A stretch of DNA of 64,000 bases from Thermophilibacter immobilis (GCF_015277515.1 NZ_CP063767.1:1674001-1738000); one strand, 5' to 3'. Positions 1 through 9,348 are shown, counted from the first letter of the stretch. Numbers and translations: made by a program. The notes: generated from the sequence alone by a model not told the origin.

Positions 1-1055
1 ACGACGACGGACGTGAGGCCCGTGCGACCCCCCTCGGAGATGCCTGCGGTGCACTCGACCGCGGTGGCCGTCGAGGAGGTGCCAACGGCACCAGCGATGA
101 GCGTGCCAAAGGACTCGGCAAGGAGGGCGCCCTTCACGTTGGGAAGCTGGCCGTCCTCGTCGAGCAGGTCAGCCTTGGCGGCCGCTCCGATGAGCGTTCC
201 AATGGTGTCGAAGAGGTTCGTGAACAGAAACGCACAGACGACGACGACAAACCCGACCGAGAGCACGTTGGAGAAGTCCATCTTGAACAGGGTCGGCTGC
301 AGCGAGGGGATCGAGATGCCGTGAGAGAAGTCCGGCAGCAAGCTGTTGAAGCCTGCGGAAGAGTCGGGGACATACCAGCCGAGCAGCTGGCAGACGATAC
401 CCATCCCCCAGGTGATGAGGATGCCCAGCAAGATATTGCCCTTCACGTTGCGGCACACGAGAATCGCGGTGACGAGGATTCCTATGAGGGCGAGGAGAGC
501 CGTGATCCCCTGCGTGGCCCAGGTTCCCTGGGCCACGCTCCCATGGAACGAGAACATTGCGACGAGCGTCGACGGCGACGACACCACGAGGCCCGAGCCC
601 TTAAGACCGATGATGGTGATGAATAGGCCCACACCGGACGTGATGGCAAACTTGAGGTTGAGGGGTATGGCCTCGAATATCTTCTCGCGAACGTTCGTAA
701 GGGAGAGGATCACGAAGAGGATGCCCTCGACGAAGATGGCCGCGAGCGCGACCTGCCAGGTGTACCCCATGCCAAGGCACACCGTATAGGCGAAGTACGC
801 GTTGATGCCCATGCCCGGGGCGAGGATGAACGGATAGTTGGTGAGCGCCGCCATGATGAGGGTCCCGATGAAGGAGACGACCGCGGTCGCCGTGAACACT
901 GACCCCTGGTCCATGCCCGTCACGGAGAGGACCGACGGGTTGACGGCGAGGATGTACGCGATGGTCACAAAGGTCGTGAGGCCGGCCACCACTTCCGTGT
1001 GGACGTCCGTATGGTTCTCCGATAGGTGGAAGAACCTCTCAAGCACATCTTTCAT
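1..1055 (-). CDS. AzgA/PbuG-type purine permease (NCS2 superfamily), 3' end outside window
   Basis: Integral membrane proton symporter, most likely for hypoxanthine, guanine or adenine. About 351 N-terminal residues are visible. The family is usually about 430-460 aa, so the C-terminus lies beyond base 1. Visible family landmarks are the opening MKDVLERFFHLSE, then FILAPGMGINAYFAYTV, the motif FTNLFDTIGTLIGAAAKAD, and near the cut end GTSSTATAVE followed by GISEGGRTGLTSV. These place it in the AzgA branch rather than the xanthine/uracil branch. The ATG at 1055 follows TAGGGAG. It sits downstream of a nucleoside ABC transporter but has its own strong promoter. Exact substrate is inferred from family. 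Confidence 0.93.
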   Translation of the reverse strand, partial: MKDVLERFFHLSENHTDVHTEVVAGLTTFVTIAYILAVNPSVLSVTGMDQGSVFTATAVVSFIGTLIMAALTNYPFILAPGMGINAYFAYTVCLGMGYTWQVALAAIFVEGILFVILSLTNVREKIFEAIPLNLKFAITSGVGLFITIIGLKGSGLVVSSPSTLVAMFSFHGSVAQGTWATQGITALLALIGILVTAILVCRNVKGNILLGILITWGMGIVCQLLGWYVPDSSAGFNSLLPDFSHGISIPSLQPTLFKMDFSNVLSVGFVVVVCAFLFTNLFDTIGTLIGAAAKADLLDEDGQLPNVKGALLAESFGTLIAGAVGTSSTATAVECTAGISEGGRTGLTSVV

Positions 1056-1078
1056 AGTACGTGTATCTCCCTAATGTT

Positions 1079-1107
1079 TATATAATATAATTAATTATAT
1101 TAGTCAA
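1079..1107 (-). promoter_or_regulatory. Promoter with palindromic operator for the AzgA-type permease
   Basis: On the minus strand a -35 box TTGACT (1102-1107) is followed after exactly 17 nt by a -10 box TATATA (1079-1084). The spacer is filled by a 20-bp perfect palindrome, TAATATAATTAATTATATTA (1083-1102). A palindrome between the two boxes is the classic layout of a repressor operator. The short distance to the ATG at 1055 leaves no room for a riboswitch, so control is probably by a protein. The regulator is unknown. Confidence 0.7.
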
Positions 1108-1140
1108 AAGAGCCCCGGTGGGACAACTAGGGGCATAGGT

Positions 1141-1170
1141 GACGGGCTGGGGCGGACGCCCCAGCCCGTC
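1141..1170 (-). terminator. Intergenic GC-rich hairpin after the BMP lipoprotein gene
   Basis: GACGGGCTGGGGC and its exact complement GCCCCAGCCCGTC are separated by 4 nt, 22 nt past the lipoprotein stop codon. No U-tract follows on the minus strand, so it may be a weak terminator or a 3'-end-stabilising hairpin. Confidence 0.55.
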
Positions 1171-1191
1171 GGTTGCGAGCGCGACGGCGCC

Positions 1192-2310
1192 CTACCCCAG
1201 AGTCCCCATGATGTCACTGATGTCCTCGTCTGCCAGAAGCGAGCCAGACTTGATCTGGTCCGAGTAGTCCGCAATCTTGGCCTGGATGTCAGCAGAAACC
1301 TTGTCGGAAAACGAGCCGAGCATGATGCCACCGTTCTCCATATTGGCCTCTATGACCTTGCCGTCTCCGAACGAGCCCGCCTCGACCTCGTCCATCGCCT
1401 GGCCGATCATCCAGTCAATAACGGTAGACGTCACGACGGTCGGCTGATCGGGGCCAACGATGTCAATTGGCTGGGCGATATCGAAGTGCGTGTCCTCTCC
1501 GGCATGCTCGAGCGCCTGGCGAGCGCCGTCATCGACCACAGAGGCATCCCCCCACATAACGTCAACGTCGTTCGTGCTAATCCACTGCTCGGTCAGCTTG
1601 GTTCCCAGCGACGCATCCGTGAAGCCGGCCTCGAAGTTGTACTGCCCCTCGATGGATGGGTCAATCTTCCTAGCTGCGGCAAGATACGCAGAGAACTTCT
1701 TGAGGGATGACGGGAGCTTCATCCCGCTGATAAACCCAATGTTCTTGGTCTGGGTCATGAGACCAGCGACCACACCGGCAAGAGCTCCGGTCTGCGTGAA
1801 ATCGGGGAGCACCGTCTCGACGTTGGCAAGGCTCTCATAGTCTGTCATCTCGGTGACAGGATCGGTGTTGGTAATCAGGAAGTGAACATTGGGATGACTC
1901 TCAAGAGCGTCAGCCACGACCTCCATCCAGTCCGAGGCGAATTGGTTACCGTTGCCGATGATGAGGTCAACGTCCTGGTCGACATAGGACTGCGCGGCGG
2001 TGGCGGCATCCGCATTGGCCGTGCTCTCCTTGGGCTCGAGCATCTCCCAACCCGAATGACTGTCGATGGCCCTCTTGAGAGATTCGTAGTGGCCTTGATC
2101 CCATCCGCCGTCGGTGACGGTGCCGCTCATGATCATGGCAACCTTATGGCCCGAGGTTTCAGAGCCGGATTCCGAGGATGATGAGTCCCCTCCTGAAGAG
2201 GACCCGCTGCATCCAGCCAGGAAGAGCGCGGCGGCACTGCCAACGCCAAGGCCTACAGCTTGGCGCCTGTCGAGCATGGCATTCGAGAAAAATCTTCTTG
2301 TTCCACTCAT
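1192..2310 (-). CDS. BMP/PnrA-like nucleoside-binding lipoprotein of an ABC transporter
   Basis: Extracellular substrate-binding lipoprotein, 372 aa, that feeds the permeases and ATPase encoded just upstream. The N-terminus has RRQAVGLGVGSAAALF followed by the lipobox LAGC, then a Ser/Gly linker typical of Gram-positive lipoproteins. The mature part starts HKVAMIMSGTVTDGGWDQGHYE, the usual opening of the Bmp family (purine nucleoside receptors such as PnrA). The start was chosen at the ATG at 2310 because AAAGGG lies at good distance. An in-frame ATG 15 nt upstream has no ribosome site. It is the last gene of the ABC set, whereas the binding protein often comes first. Confidence 0.9.
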   Translation of the reverse strand: MSGTRRFFSNAMLDRRQAVGLGVGSAAALFLAGCSGSSSGGDSSSSESGSETSGHKVAMIMSGTVTDGGWDQGHYESLKRAIDSHSGWEMLEPKESTANADAATAAQSYVDQDVDLIIGNGNQFASDWMEVVADALESHPNVHFLITNTDPVTEMTDYESLANVETVLPDFTQTGALAGVVAGLMTQTKNIGFISGMKLPSSLKKFSAYLAAARKIDPSIEGQYNFEAGFTDASLGTKLTEQWISTNDVDVMWGDASVVDDGARQALEHAGEDTHFDIAQPIDIVGPDQPTVVTSTVIDWMIGQAMDEVEAGSFGDGKVIEANMENGGIMLGSFSDKVSADIQAKIADYSDQIKSGSLLADEDISDIMGTLG

Positions 2311-2336
2311 GCTAATCCCTTTCATTCCACGTTTTA

Positions 2337-2409
2337 GAGCATGATTATGTCATGCTCCCGTTACCAAACCTGAAAGAACAACTCACCTCATGCCAGGTGC
2401 CCCCACCTG
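2337..2409 (-). promoter_or_regulatory. Two hairpins between the permease gene and the BMP lipoprotein gene
   Basis: The 145-nt gap holds two perfect stems: CAGGTG/CACCTG with a 4-nt loop (2394-2409) and GAGCATGA/TCATGCTC with a 5-nt loop (2337-2357), the latter about 27 nt before the lipoprotein start. They may separate expression of the binding protein from the permeases, or protect its mRNA. No convincing -35/-10 pair was found. Confidence 0.4.
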
Positions 2410-2455
2410 TACCGAAACGCCACCCATGAGGCCCCCAGCTTCGATCTTCATCGCC

Positions 2456-3388
2456 CTAGCGCTGCTCGCGAAGATAAGGCTGGCCATTGGCCTTGGGGCC
2501 TGCATGCTTGGAGCCGAAGAAAATCAGCGCGATGATGGTGACCAGATAGGGAATCATCTTGAAGAACATCACGGGGGCTGCCTGGAACTGGGCCTGCAGC
2601 GCCACGTTAAGACCATCAAAGAAGCCGAACAATAGGCTGGCACCAAGTGCTCCCACAGCACTCCAGCGGCCAAAGATCACCGTAGCGAGCGCGATGAAAC
2701 CACGTCCCATAACGATGCCATCGGTATAGATCGGCGTGTAGCAGAGCGTGAGAAATGCTCCGCCGGCAGCAGCGAGGGCGCCGCACACGATGCACGCAGC
2801 ATACTTGACTCGAACGACGTTGATACCCAGCGTCTCCGAAGCGTGGGGGTTCTCCCCAACGGAGCGAAATGAGAGGCCCAACCGAAAACGCTTGAAGAAG
2901 AGCGACACCAGGGGCACCATAATGAAGGCGAGGTACGCAAGGGGAGTCTGGGCAAAGAATGCGTCACCCACATAGGGCATAGAGGCGAGACCCGGAATCG
3001 ACAGGCTCGCCATCTGCTCCCCCGTAGCATTGGCCGAGTTCGACCCCACAAAGAGGTTGTATCCGAACAGGGCGATGGCAGGGACAAGAACGTTAATGGC
3101 CATGCCTGTGACAACCTGATCAGCGCAGAGCGTAACCGTGCAGAACGCATAGAGCAAGTTAACGAGCATGCCCGCGAGCATGCCCGCGAGGAGCCCAAGC
3201 CACAGATTGCCGGTAAGCTTTCCCACGGCAAACGCCACGAAGGCTCCGATACCCATGATGCCCTCGAGGCCAATGTTCACAAGACCGGCGCGCTCAGAGA
3301 AGACCTCGCCCAGCGCGGCGAGCAGGATGGGCACCGCGCCCATGGTCGTTGCCCTCAAAATAGTTGGAAGGGTAGCAAAAAAGTCCAT
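2456..3388 (-). CDS. Nucleoside ABC transporter permease (YufQ/NupQ-like)
   Basis: Inner-membrane permease of the BPD_transp_2 (RbsC-like) family, 310 aa. It starts MDFFATLPTILRATTMGAVP and carries the conserved block ERAGLVNIGLEGIMGIGAF, the usual cytoplasmic-loop signature of guanosine/nucleoside uptake systems. A second conserved stretch is SVGENPHASETLGI. Its ATG lies at the stop codon of the other permease gene, so the two are translationally coupled. With the ATPase and the BMP lipoprotein it forms a complete purine-nucleoside importer. Substrate is inferred from family and from the purine gene context. Confidence 0.9.
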   Translation of the reverse strand: MDFFATLPTILRATTMGAVPILLAALGEVFSERAGLVNIGLEGIMGIGAFVAFAVGKLTGNLWLGLLAGMLAGMLVNLLYAFCTVTLCADQVVTGMAINVLVPAIALFGYNLFVGSNSANATGEQMASLSIPGLASMPYVGDAFFAQTPLAYLAFIMVPLVSLFFKRFRLGLSFRSVGENPHASETLGINVVRVKYAACIVCGALAAAGGAFLTLCYTPIYTDGIVMGRGFIALATVIFGRWSAVGALGASLLFGFFDGLNVALQAQFQAAPVMFFKMIPYLVTIIALIFFGSKHAGPKANGQPYLREQR

Positions 3389-4479
3389 TATGCGCTCGCC
3401 TCAGCTTTCTTGAACTTAGGACCTAAGTTTGCTAGATACGCCTTGATCTTGGGCAGCTTGACCATAGCCATGCCAGCCACTGCAAAGATGATGATGAGCC
3501 CACGAATGATGTCCACTATAGCCGTGGGAACCCCGATGACGCTCTGCATCATCGTGCCACCTGTGGAGAGGACGCCAAACAGCAGCGCCACCACGATGGA
3601 TGCAAGGGGATTGAGCTGGGCTATCAACGCAATAGCGACCCCGTCGAAACCAAAACCCGACCCGAAGCCATCGGCGAGCCTGAAGGGAGTCTTGCCCAGA
3701 AACTCAACAGCCCCACCGAGACCGGCGATGACTCCCGACAGGATGAACGCAAGGAGCACAAGGCGCTTGACGGAAAAGCCGTTAACACGGGAGGCTATGG
3801 GATTCATGCCCACGGCGCGAATCTTGAAGCCAAAGGATGTGCGGAAGATTACATACCAGAGAAACACGCCCAGGAGGACCGCCAGGACGACGCCGACGTG
3901 GGTGCCCAGCACCTCGGGCAACCGAGCAGACTGAGGAACGGCAACGGTCTTGGGAAGCCCCTGGTCGGAATAGGCGTTCTTGAAAATGTACTCCATGAAG
4001 TACAGGGCGATGTAATTGAGCATGATGGTCGTGATCATCTCATTGAGACCACGCGTTATCTTCATGACACCCGGTATGAGCCCCCAGATCCCACCGGCGA
4101 CAATGCCGGCGACCAAGCCTAGAGAGAGCGCTCCCGGCCCCTCGACGCCCAATCCCAAAATGACGGCTGCAGACGCACAGCCCCCCATGATGAACTGGCC
4201 CTCCCCGCCGAGGTTGTAGACGCCACACTTATACGCAAATACCGCGCAGAGGCTTGTGAATATAAGTGGGCACGCTCGCTCAAGTGTCTTGCCAATCTTG
4301 GAAACGTCAGAGAGCGAACCTTGAAGCATGGCCCCGTAGCCCACGAGCGGGTTCTTCCCCAGACAGGCGATTATAATTGCTCCCACGAGCAAGGCGAGGA
4401 ATACAGAAACGATGGGCGTGAGAACCGCAAGTCGCCGTTCGTTTCTTTCCTCCAAGCTAAGCGCTTCTTTCTTGGACAC
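3388..4479 (-). CDS. Nucleoside ABC transporter permease (YufP/NupP-like)
   Basis: Second permease of the same importer, 363 aa. After a charged N-terminus (MSKKEALSLEERNERR) come hydrophobic membrane segments and the motif YKCGVYNLGGEGQFIMGGC, the counterpart of the VNIGLEG block in its partner. GLNEMITTIMLNYIALY is also typical of this subfamily. It follows the ATPase gene by 13 nt and overlaps the next permease start. Confidence 0.9.
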   Translation of the reverse strand: MSKKEALSLEERNERRLAVLTPIVSVFLALLVGAIIIACLGKNPLVGYGAMLQGSLSDVSKIGKTLERACPLIFTSLCAVFAYKCGVYNLGGEGQFIMGGCASAAVILGLGVEGPGALSLGLVAGIVAGGIWGLIPGVMKITRGLNEMITTIMLNYIALYFMEYIFKNAYSDQGLPKTVAVPQSARLPEVLGTHVGVVLAVLLGVFLWYVIFRTSFGFKIRAVGMNPIASRVNGFSVKRLVLLAFILSGVIAGLGGAVEFLGKTPFRLADGFGSGFGFDGVAIALIAQLNPLASIVVALLFGVLSTGGTMMQSVIGVPTAIVDIIRGLIIIFAVAGMAMVKLPKIKAYLANLGPKFKKAEASA

Positions 4480-4492
4480 TGCTCATTCCCTT

Positions 4493-5983
4493 CTATTTTC
4501 CTGCCATGGCAAGCGAGATCTCCTTGATGGGAGGGTTCTCGCCCCGATACGTCCCCATAATCTGACCCTCGAACAGAACCGCGATACGATCAGAGAGCTT
4601 GAGAACCTCATCAAAGTCTGCGGAAATCAGTAGTACGGCGCAGCCAGCGTCGCGCTGCGCCACAATCTGATTGTGAATGAACTCGGTGGCTCCGATATCC
4701 AGACCACGCGTAGGGTACACGGCTACGAGAAGTTTGGGATGAGCAGCGAGCTCGCGGGCGAGAATGACCTTCTGCTGGTTGCCGCCCGAGAGACTCCGTG
4801 CCGTCTGGTTGACCGACGTGCAACGGATGTCGTTTTCATCCTTGAGGACCTCGGCGTACTCCTTGATGGAACTCGTCTTAAGCCACGCACCGTGACCGTA
4901 CGAGAACCGGTCGCTCTGCGTCTGCTTGAGAACGAGGTTCTCCGCGATGGTCATGTCTCCGACGAGACCCATCTTGTTGCGGTCCTCGGGAATGTTGCCC
5001 AATCCAGCACCGATAAAAGCGCTCGGCGAGAACAATGCGATCTCTGAGCCGTCGGGGCCCACAACCCGACCGGTCTCGGGCTTGATAAGACCGGTCACCA
5101 GTTCGGCAAGGGGCGTTTGGCCATTTCCGTCGATTCCCGCCACGCCCAAAATTTCTCCCTCATGGATGGCAAGGGAGACGTCCTTGAGCCCACCATGCTT
5201 TACCTCAGGTCGATAAGAGACGCTCTTGAGCTCAAGAGCAGTCTTGTCCGTCGTCGAGACCTTCTCGTAGATGCTCTCAGTGAACTTCTGCCCGATCATG
5301 AGGTCAGCGAGCTCTTGTTCAGTGGTGTCAGCCAGATCTAGCGTCTCAATCGACTCGCCACGGCGCAGTACGGTCACCCGGTTGGATATTCTCATGACTT
5401 CGCGCATCTTGTGGGAGATGAAGATGATCGCCTTGCCCTCTGCGATGAGGGCACTCATGATATCGAAGAGCCCCTCGACCTCGAGGTCCGTGAGAACGGC
5501 CGTGGGCTCGTCGAGAATGAGCAAATCGGCACCGCGGAAGAGGACCTTCATGATCTCGACCCTCTGCTGCATGCCTATTGACATGTCTGCGACACGCTTG
5601 TCCAGATCGATCTCAAGGCCGTAGCGGTCCATTATCTCTTTGATGGAGGCTCGGTCATCCGCCTCCTTGAGCAGCGGCGAGGCGTGGCGCTTGTCGCCGA
5701 GGATGATGTTCTCGAGGCCCGTCATGTCCTCTATAAGCATGAAGTGCTGGTGCACCATGCCGATGCCATGCTGCACGGCAACCCTGGGCGAAACGATCTG
5801 GACCTCCTGGCCGTTCATGACTATCTTTCCGCCATCCGGCTGGTACAGCCCGATGAGAACGTTCATGAGCGTCGACTTGCCCGCTCCGTTCTCGCCCAAG
5901 AGCGTATGGACCTCGCCACGTCTGACATCAATGTTCACGTTCCGGTTCGCATAGAACGAACCAAAGCATTTGCTGATGTTCTC
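4493..5983 (-). CDS. Nucleoside ABC transporter ATP-binding protein (double cassette)
   Basis: Cytoplasmic ATPase with two ABC cassettes in one chain, as in sugar and nucleoside importers. Cassette 1 has Walker A GENGAGKST, signature MSIGMQQRVEI and Walker B LLILDEPTAVL. Cassette 2 has a degenerate Walker A (GIDGNGQTPL) and signature LSGGNQQKVILARE, as usual for this family. The start is uncertain. The ATG at 5983 gives the family-typical MENISKCFGSFYANRN (496 aa). The reading frame stays open to a GTG at 6046, which would add 21 residues, and neither has a clearly better ribosome site. It lies about 100 nt after xdhD on the same strand, so it is probably read from the purine-oxidation operon. 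Confidence 0.9.
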   Translation of the reverse strand, partial: ENISKCFGSFYANRNVNIDVRRGEVHTLLGENGAGKSTLMNVLIGLYQPDGGKIVMNGQEVQIVSPRVAVQHGIGMVHQHFMLIEDMTGLENIILGDKRHASPLLKEADDRASIKEIMDRYGLEIDLDKRVADMSIGMQQRVEIMKVLFRGADLLILDEPTAVLTDLEVEGLFDIMSALIAEGKAIIFISHKMREVMRISNRVTVLRRGESIETLDLADTTEQELADLMIGQKFTESIYEKVSTTDKTALELKSVSYRPEVKHGGLKDVSLAIHEGEILGVAGIDGNGQTPLAELVTGLIKPETGRVVGPDGSEIALFSPSAFIGAGLGNIPEDRNKMGLVGDMTIAENLVLKQTQSDRFSYGHGAWLKTSSIKEYAEVLKDENDIRCTSVNQTARSLSGGNQQKVILARELAAHPKLLVAVYPTRGLDIGATEFIHNQIVAQRDAGCAVLLISADFDEVLKLSDRIAVLFEGQIMGTYRGENPPIKEISLAMAGK

Positions 5984-6087
5984 CATCTCCAGCAACTCGC
6001 CCACATCTACCACCTTCCATGCGTGAATCCGTCCGAATGAGCTCACACTTACCAGTTCACGGCCTCTGGGGCCACCTCCCCAGGACC

Positions 6088-8814
6088 CTAGCGCCTGCGG
6101 TAGTACGTGTCCTCAAGCGGGAGCTTGGTGCGCAGCCGCCCGTCCAGGGCGCGATAGGCGTTCTGGATGGCCGGCGCCGTTGGGATGGTGGCGATCTCGC
6201 CGATGCCCTTGCCGCCGTAGGCCACGAGCAGGGGGTTGTCCTTCTCGACGTAGATCGCGTGGATGTTGGGGGTGTCCGGCGCGCGGAAGAGCCCGAGCGT
6301 GCCGTACTTGACCTTGGGCACGCTCTTCTCGAGCGGGAAGTCCTCGGTGAGCGCGTAGCCCATGCCCATGAGCACGCCACCCTCAATCTGGCCCTGGATG
6401 GCAATCGGGTTGATCACCTTGCCAGAGTCGTGAGCCGCATAGATCTCCTTGACGCTGCCGTCGTCGTTGAGGATGACGAGGTGGGTGGCGTAGGCGTAGG
6501 CGATGTGGCTCTTGGGGTTGGGGACGTCGGCGCCCAGCTTGTCGGTAAGCTCGAGGTACTCGTAGGAGAAGGAGCAGCCCTCGAGGACCGCAAGCGCCGA
6601 GACGGGATCCTTGGCGTGCACCGAGGCATCCGGGCCCTCATAGGGGGTCCCGTCGTCGTAGCTGATCTTGAAGCCGTCGCCGCGGGCGACCACGGGCGCT
6701 ATGGAGGGTTCCTTGCCCGCCTCCACGTCGAGCATTGCGTCGCGCAGCAGAAACGCCGCGCCGCGCACGGCCTCGCCAGTGACGAGGGTCTGACGCGAGC
6801 CAGAGGTGGTGCCGGAGTCGGGCGCGCTCTCGGTGGAGCACTCGCCGTTGACCACATAGGTGCGGGTGAGGCCCGTGGCCTCGCAGACGTCCTGGATGAA
6901 GACCGTGTTGCAGCCCTGGCCGATGTCGGAGGTGGCAGAGTAGACCACGGCGCGCCCGCCCTCCACGACAATCTTGCAGCGGCCTGCGTCGGGCAGGCCC
7001 ACGCCCACGCCGGCGTTCTTGAGCGCGCAGGCGAGGCCCGCGTGGCCGGGGTTGGCGTCGTAGGGCTCCTTGACGGCGAGCAGGGTCTCCTTGAGGGCCG
7101 TGGACTGGTCGGCGATCTGCCCGTTGGGCAGGACGTCGCCCGGCTCGATGGCGTTTCTGAACCGGATCTCCCATGGGCTGATGCCCACCTTGTCGGCGAG
7201 AAGGTCGATGAGGCTCTCGAGCGCGAACTCGGTCTGGCACACGCCAAAGCCGCGGAAGGCGCCGCCGGGGACGTTGTTGGTGTAGTAGCCAACGCCGCGG
7301 ATGTCCGTGTTCTGGTACTTGTAGGGACCCACCGAGTGCGTGCAGGCGCGCTCGAGAACGGGGCCGGTTAACGAGGCGTAGGCACCGCCGTCAAAGTAGA
7401 CGTCGCAGTCCAGGCCCGTGAACATGCCGTCCTCGTCACAGCCCAGGGTGAAGGTGCCCTCCATCGCGTGGCGCTTGGGATGGAAGTTAATCGACTCCTG
7501 GCGCGTGAGCTTGACCTTGACGGTGCGCCCGAGCTTGTAGGCAGCCAGGCAGGCGAGGTGCTGAACGGAGACGTCCTCCTTGCCGCCAAAGCCGCCGCCC
7601 ACGAGCATGGTCTCCACGACCACGCGATCGGGGGTCTTGTCCCACCCGAACATATGGGCGACCTCCTTGCGGGTGTCGTAGGCGCCCTGGTCGGTTGAGC
7701 AGACCTTGACACCGTCCTTGTAGGGGAAGGCGACCGCGCACTCGGGCTCCAGGAAGGCATGCTCCGTAAAGGGCGTCGAGAAGGACTCCGTGACGGTGTA
7801 GGCGGAGCTAGCGAGGGCCTCGGCGGGGTTGCCGCGCACGATGTGACGGCTCTGACAGATGTTGCCGGCGGCCTCGGCGTGCACGAGCGGGGCACCCTCG
7901 GCACGGGCCGCGGCGATGCTGCTGACGGGTTCAAGCACCTCATACTCCACCCTGACAAGCTTCTTGGCCTTCTCCAGGACCTCGGGCGTCTCGGCAACCA
8001 CGAGGCACAGGGCGTCACCCATGTCGCGCGTGATGCCACCCCCGGCGATGAAAACGTCCCAGTCCTGTTGAATGTGGCCCACCTTGTTAACGGGAACGTC
8101 CTCGGCGAGAAGGACCCCCACGACGCCGGGCAGCGCACGTGCCTTCTCGACATCGATAGAGAGCACGCGGGCGCGCGGGTAACGCGAGCGCACCGCCGAG
8201 CCGTAAGCCATGTCAGGGAAGTCGCGCTCGTCGAGGTCATCAGGGTACTTTCCGTAGCCCAGGACCTTCGGGCGCACGTCCACCCGAAAGGCATGGGCAC
8301 CCACGCCGTAGTCATCACCTCGCTCGAGCTTGGGGTCGATCTGGGCCTCGCCGCGTAGAATCCTGGCGACCAGGAGAACCCCCTCGATGATCTTCTTGTA
8401 GCCGGTGCAGCGGCAGATGTTGCCGCGAATGGCCTTCTTGATCTGGTCCTCTGTGGGGTCGGGGTTACGATGGAGAAGGGCGGCCGCGCTCATGACCATG
8501 CCCGGGGTGCAAAATCCGCACTGGACCGCACCCACCGAGCCGAAGGCGTAGACGAAGGCCTCCTGCTCGTCCTTGGGCAGGCCCTCGACGGTCACTACGT
8601 CACGACCGTTCGCGAGCTTGGTCGTGAGGACGCACGACTTGATGGCGCGCCCGTCCACGATTACGGTACAGGTGCCACAGGCGCCCTCGGAGCAGCCGTC
8701 CTTGACGCTCAGGAGCTTGAGGTCGTCGCGCAGGTAGCGCAAAAGCGGCTTGCTCTCAGATGTGACGCACTCCTCGCCGTTCACGATGAAGCGATATTCC
8801 TCGGTTGCTGCCAT
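6088..8814 (-). CDS. xdhD: XdhD-type molybdenum hydroxylase (purine/hypoxanthine dehydrogenase), FeS and Mo domains fused
   Basis: Oxidises a purine ring by hydroxylation at a molybdopterin centre, 908 aa. Residues about 1-160 are the two [2Fe-2S] domains, with Cys41, 46, 49 and 61 (plant-type) and Cys99, 102, 134 and 136 (CGFC...CRC). The rest is the molybdopterin-binding large subunit, with VGGGFGGKED, GGAFRGFGVCQ and, near the end, GGKGIGEIATIPTAPA, which holds the catalytic Glu. There is no FAD domain and no separate FAD-subunit gene next to it. This matches E. coli XdhD/YgfN and the proteins annotated as selenium-dependent xanthine dehydrogenase. No in-frame UGA is present, so any selenium would be a labile cofactor. 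GGGAGAGGGC precedes the ATG. Confidence 0.9.
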   Translation of the reverse strand: MAATEEYRFIVNGEECVTSESKPLLRYLRDDLKLLSVKDGCSEGACGTCTVIVDGRAIKSCVLTTKLANGRDVVTVEGLPKDEQEAFVYAFGSVGAVQCGFCTPGMVMSAAALLHRNPDPTEDQIKKAIRGNICRCTGYKKIIEGVLLVARILRGEAQIDPKLERGDDYGVGAHAFRVDVRPKVLGYGKYPDDLDERDFPDMAYGSAVRSRYPRARVLSIDVEKARALPGVVGVLLAEDVPVNKVGHIQQDWDVFIAGGGITRDMGDALCLVVAETPEVLEKAKKLVRVEYEVLEPVSSIAAARAEGAPLVHAEAAGNICQSRHIVRGNPAEALASSAYTVTESFSTPFTEHAFLEPECAVAFPYKDGVKVCSTDQGAYDTRKEVAHMFGWDKTPDRVVVETMLVGGGFGGKEDVSVQHLACLAAYKLGRTVKVKLTRQESINFHPKRHAMEGTFTLGCDEDGMFTGLDCDVYFDGGAYASLTGPVLERACTHSVGPYKYQNTDIRGVGYYTNNVPGGAFRGFGVCQTEFALESLIDLLADKVGISPWEIRFRNAIEPGDVLPNGQIADQSTALKETLLAVKEPYDANPGHAGLACALKNAGVGVGLPDAGRCKIVVEGGRAVVYSATSDIGQGCNTVFIQDVCEATGLTRTYVVNGECSTESAPDSGTTSGSRQTLVTGEAVRGAAFLLRDAMLDVEAGKEPSIAPVVARGDGFKISYDDGTPYEGPDASVHAKDPVSALAVLEGCSFSYEYLELTDKLGADVPNPKSHIAYAYATHLVILNDDGSVKEIYAAHDSGKVINPIAIQGQIEGGVLMGMGYALTEDFPLEKSVPKVKYGTLGLFRAPDTPNIHAIYVEKDNPLLVAYGGKGIGEIATIPTAPAIQNAYRALDGRLRTKLPLEDTYYRRR

Positions 8815-8823
8815 GCCCTCTCC

Positions 8824-9348
8824 CTAGTTCTGCGCGACGATGCCGAACACGTCTGATATGGCACCACGCGGGCATTTGGTCGCGCACATCCCGCAGGCGA
8901 TACAGGCGTCGTAGTCCACGTGGGCGTGGTTGTTCTCGAGGCGCATGGCGTCAGCAGGGCACACGCGCACGCAGATGCCGCAGTTGATGCAGCTCGTCGT
9001 GCACTTCTGCCGCGACTCCTTGGCCACGGACGTATTCGCGCAGCGCACGCGGATGGTACGATCGGGCGTGACCATCTCAATTATGCCCTGCGGACACTGT
9101 CGGGCGCACAGGCCGCAACCCGCACACGCGTCGCGGTCAACAAAGGCCACGCCGGTCTTCGTGTTCATATGTATGGCGTCGAAGCGGCACGCCTCGACGC
9201 AGGCGCCACAAGCCGTGCACCCGTCTTCGCACACGATTCCGCCCTCGCAGGCGGGGCTGCCCCCGCCGCAGCGCACGAAGGCGCTCGGGCGGGGCGTGCG
9301 CCGCCGCGCACCCATGTTTTTCTTGCTTATGCCTTGAGCCTTGCTCAT
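8824..9348 (-). CDS. Polyferredoxin (RnfB-like 4Fe-4S protein)
   Basis: Small electron carrier, 174 aa, encoded between ygfK and xdhD. It has four Cys-rich motifs: CTACGACVEAC, CAGCGLCARQCP, CINCGICVRVCP and CIACGMCATKCP, enough for up to four [4Fe-4S] clusters. An N-terminal CGGGSPACEGG resembles the segment before the ferredoxin part of RnfB-like proteins. No signal peptide or membrane span is visible, so it is probably cytoplasmic. Strong ribosome site AAGGGGAGACC. Its stop is 9 nt before xdhD. Context suggests it carries electrons from the molybdenum enzyme to YgfK; that is inference. Confidence 0.88.
   Translation of the reverse strand: MSKAQGISKKNMGARRRTPRPSAFVRCGGGSPACEGGIVCEDGCTACGACVEACRFDAIHMNTKTGVAFVDRDACAGCGLCARQCPQGIIEMVTPDRTIRVRCANTSVAKESRQKCTTSCINCGICVRVCPADAMRLENNHAHVDYDACIACGMCATKCPRGAISDVFGIVAQN

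Noticed and set aside
1112-1120. CRISPR array or tandem repeat array in the window
   Set aside because: No regularly spaced repeats with unique spacers were seen anywhere; the only repeats are paired inverted or single direct repeats.
6088-8814. Selenocysteine in the XdhD-type enzyme
   Set aside because: There is no in-frame UGA in the gene; any selenium dependence would be through a labile cofactor, which sequence cannot show.
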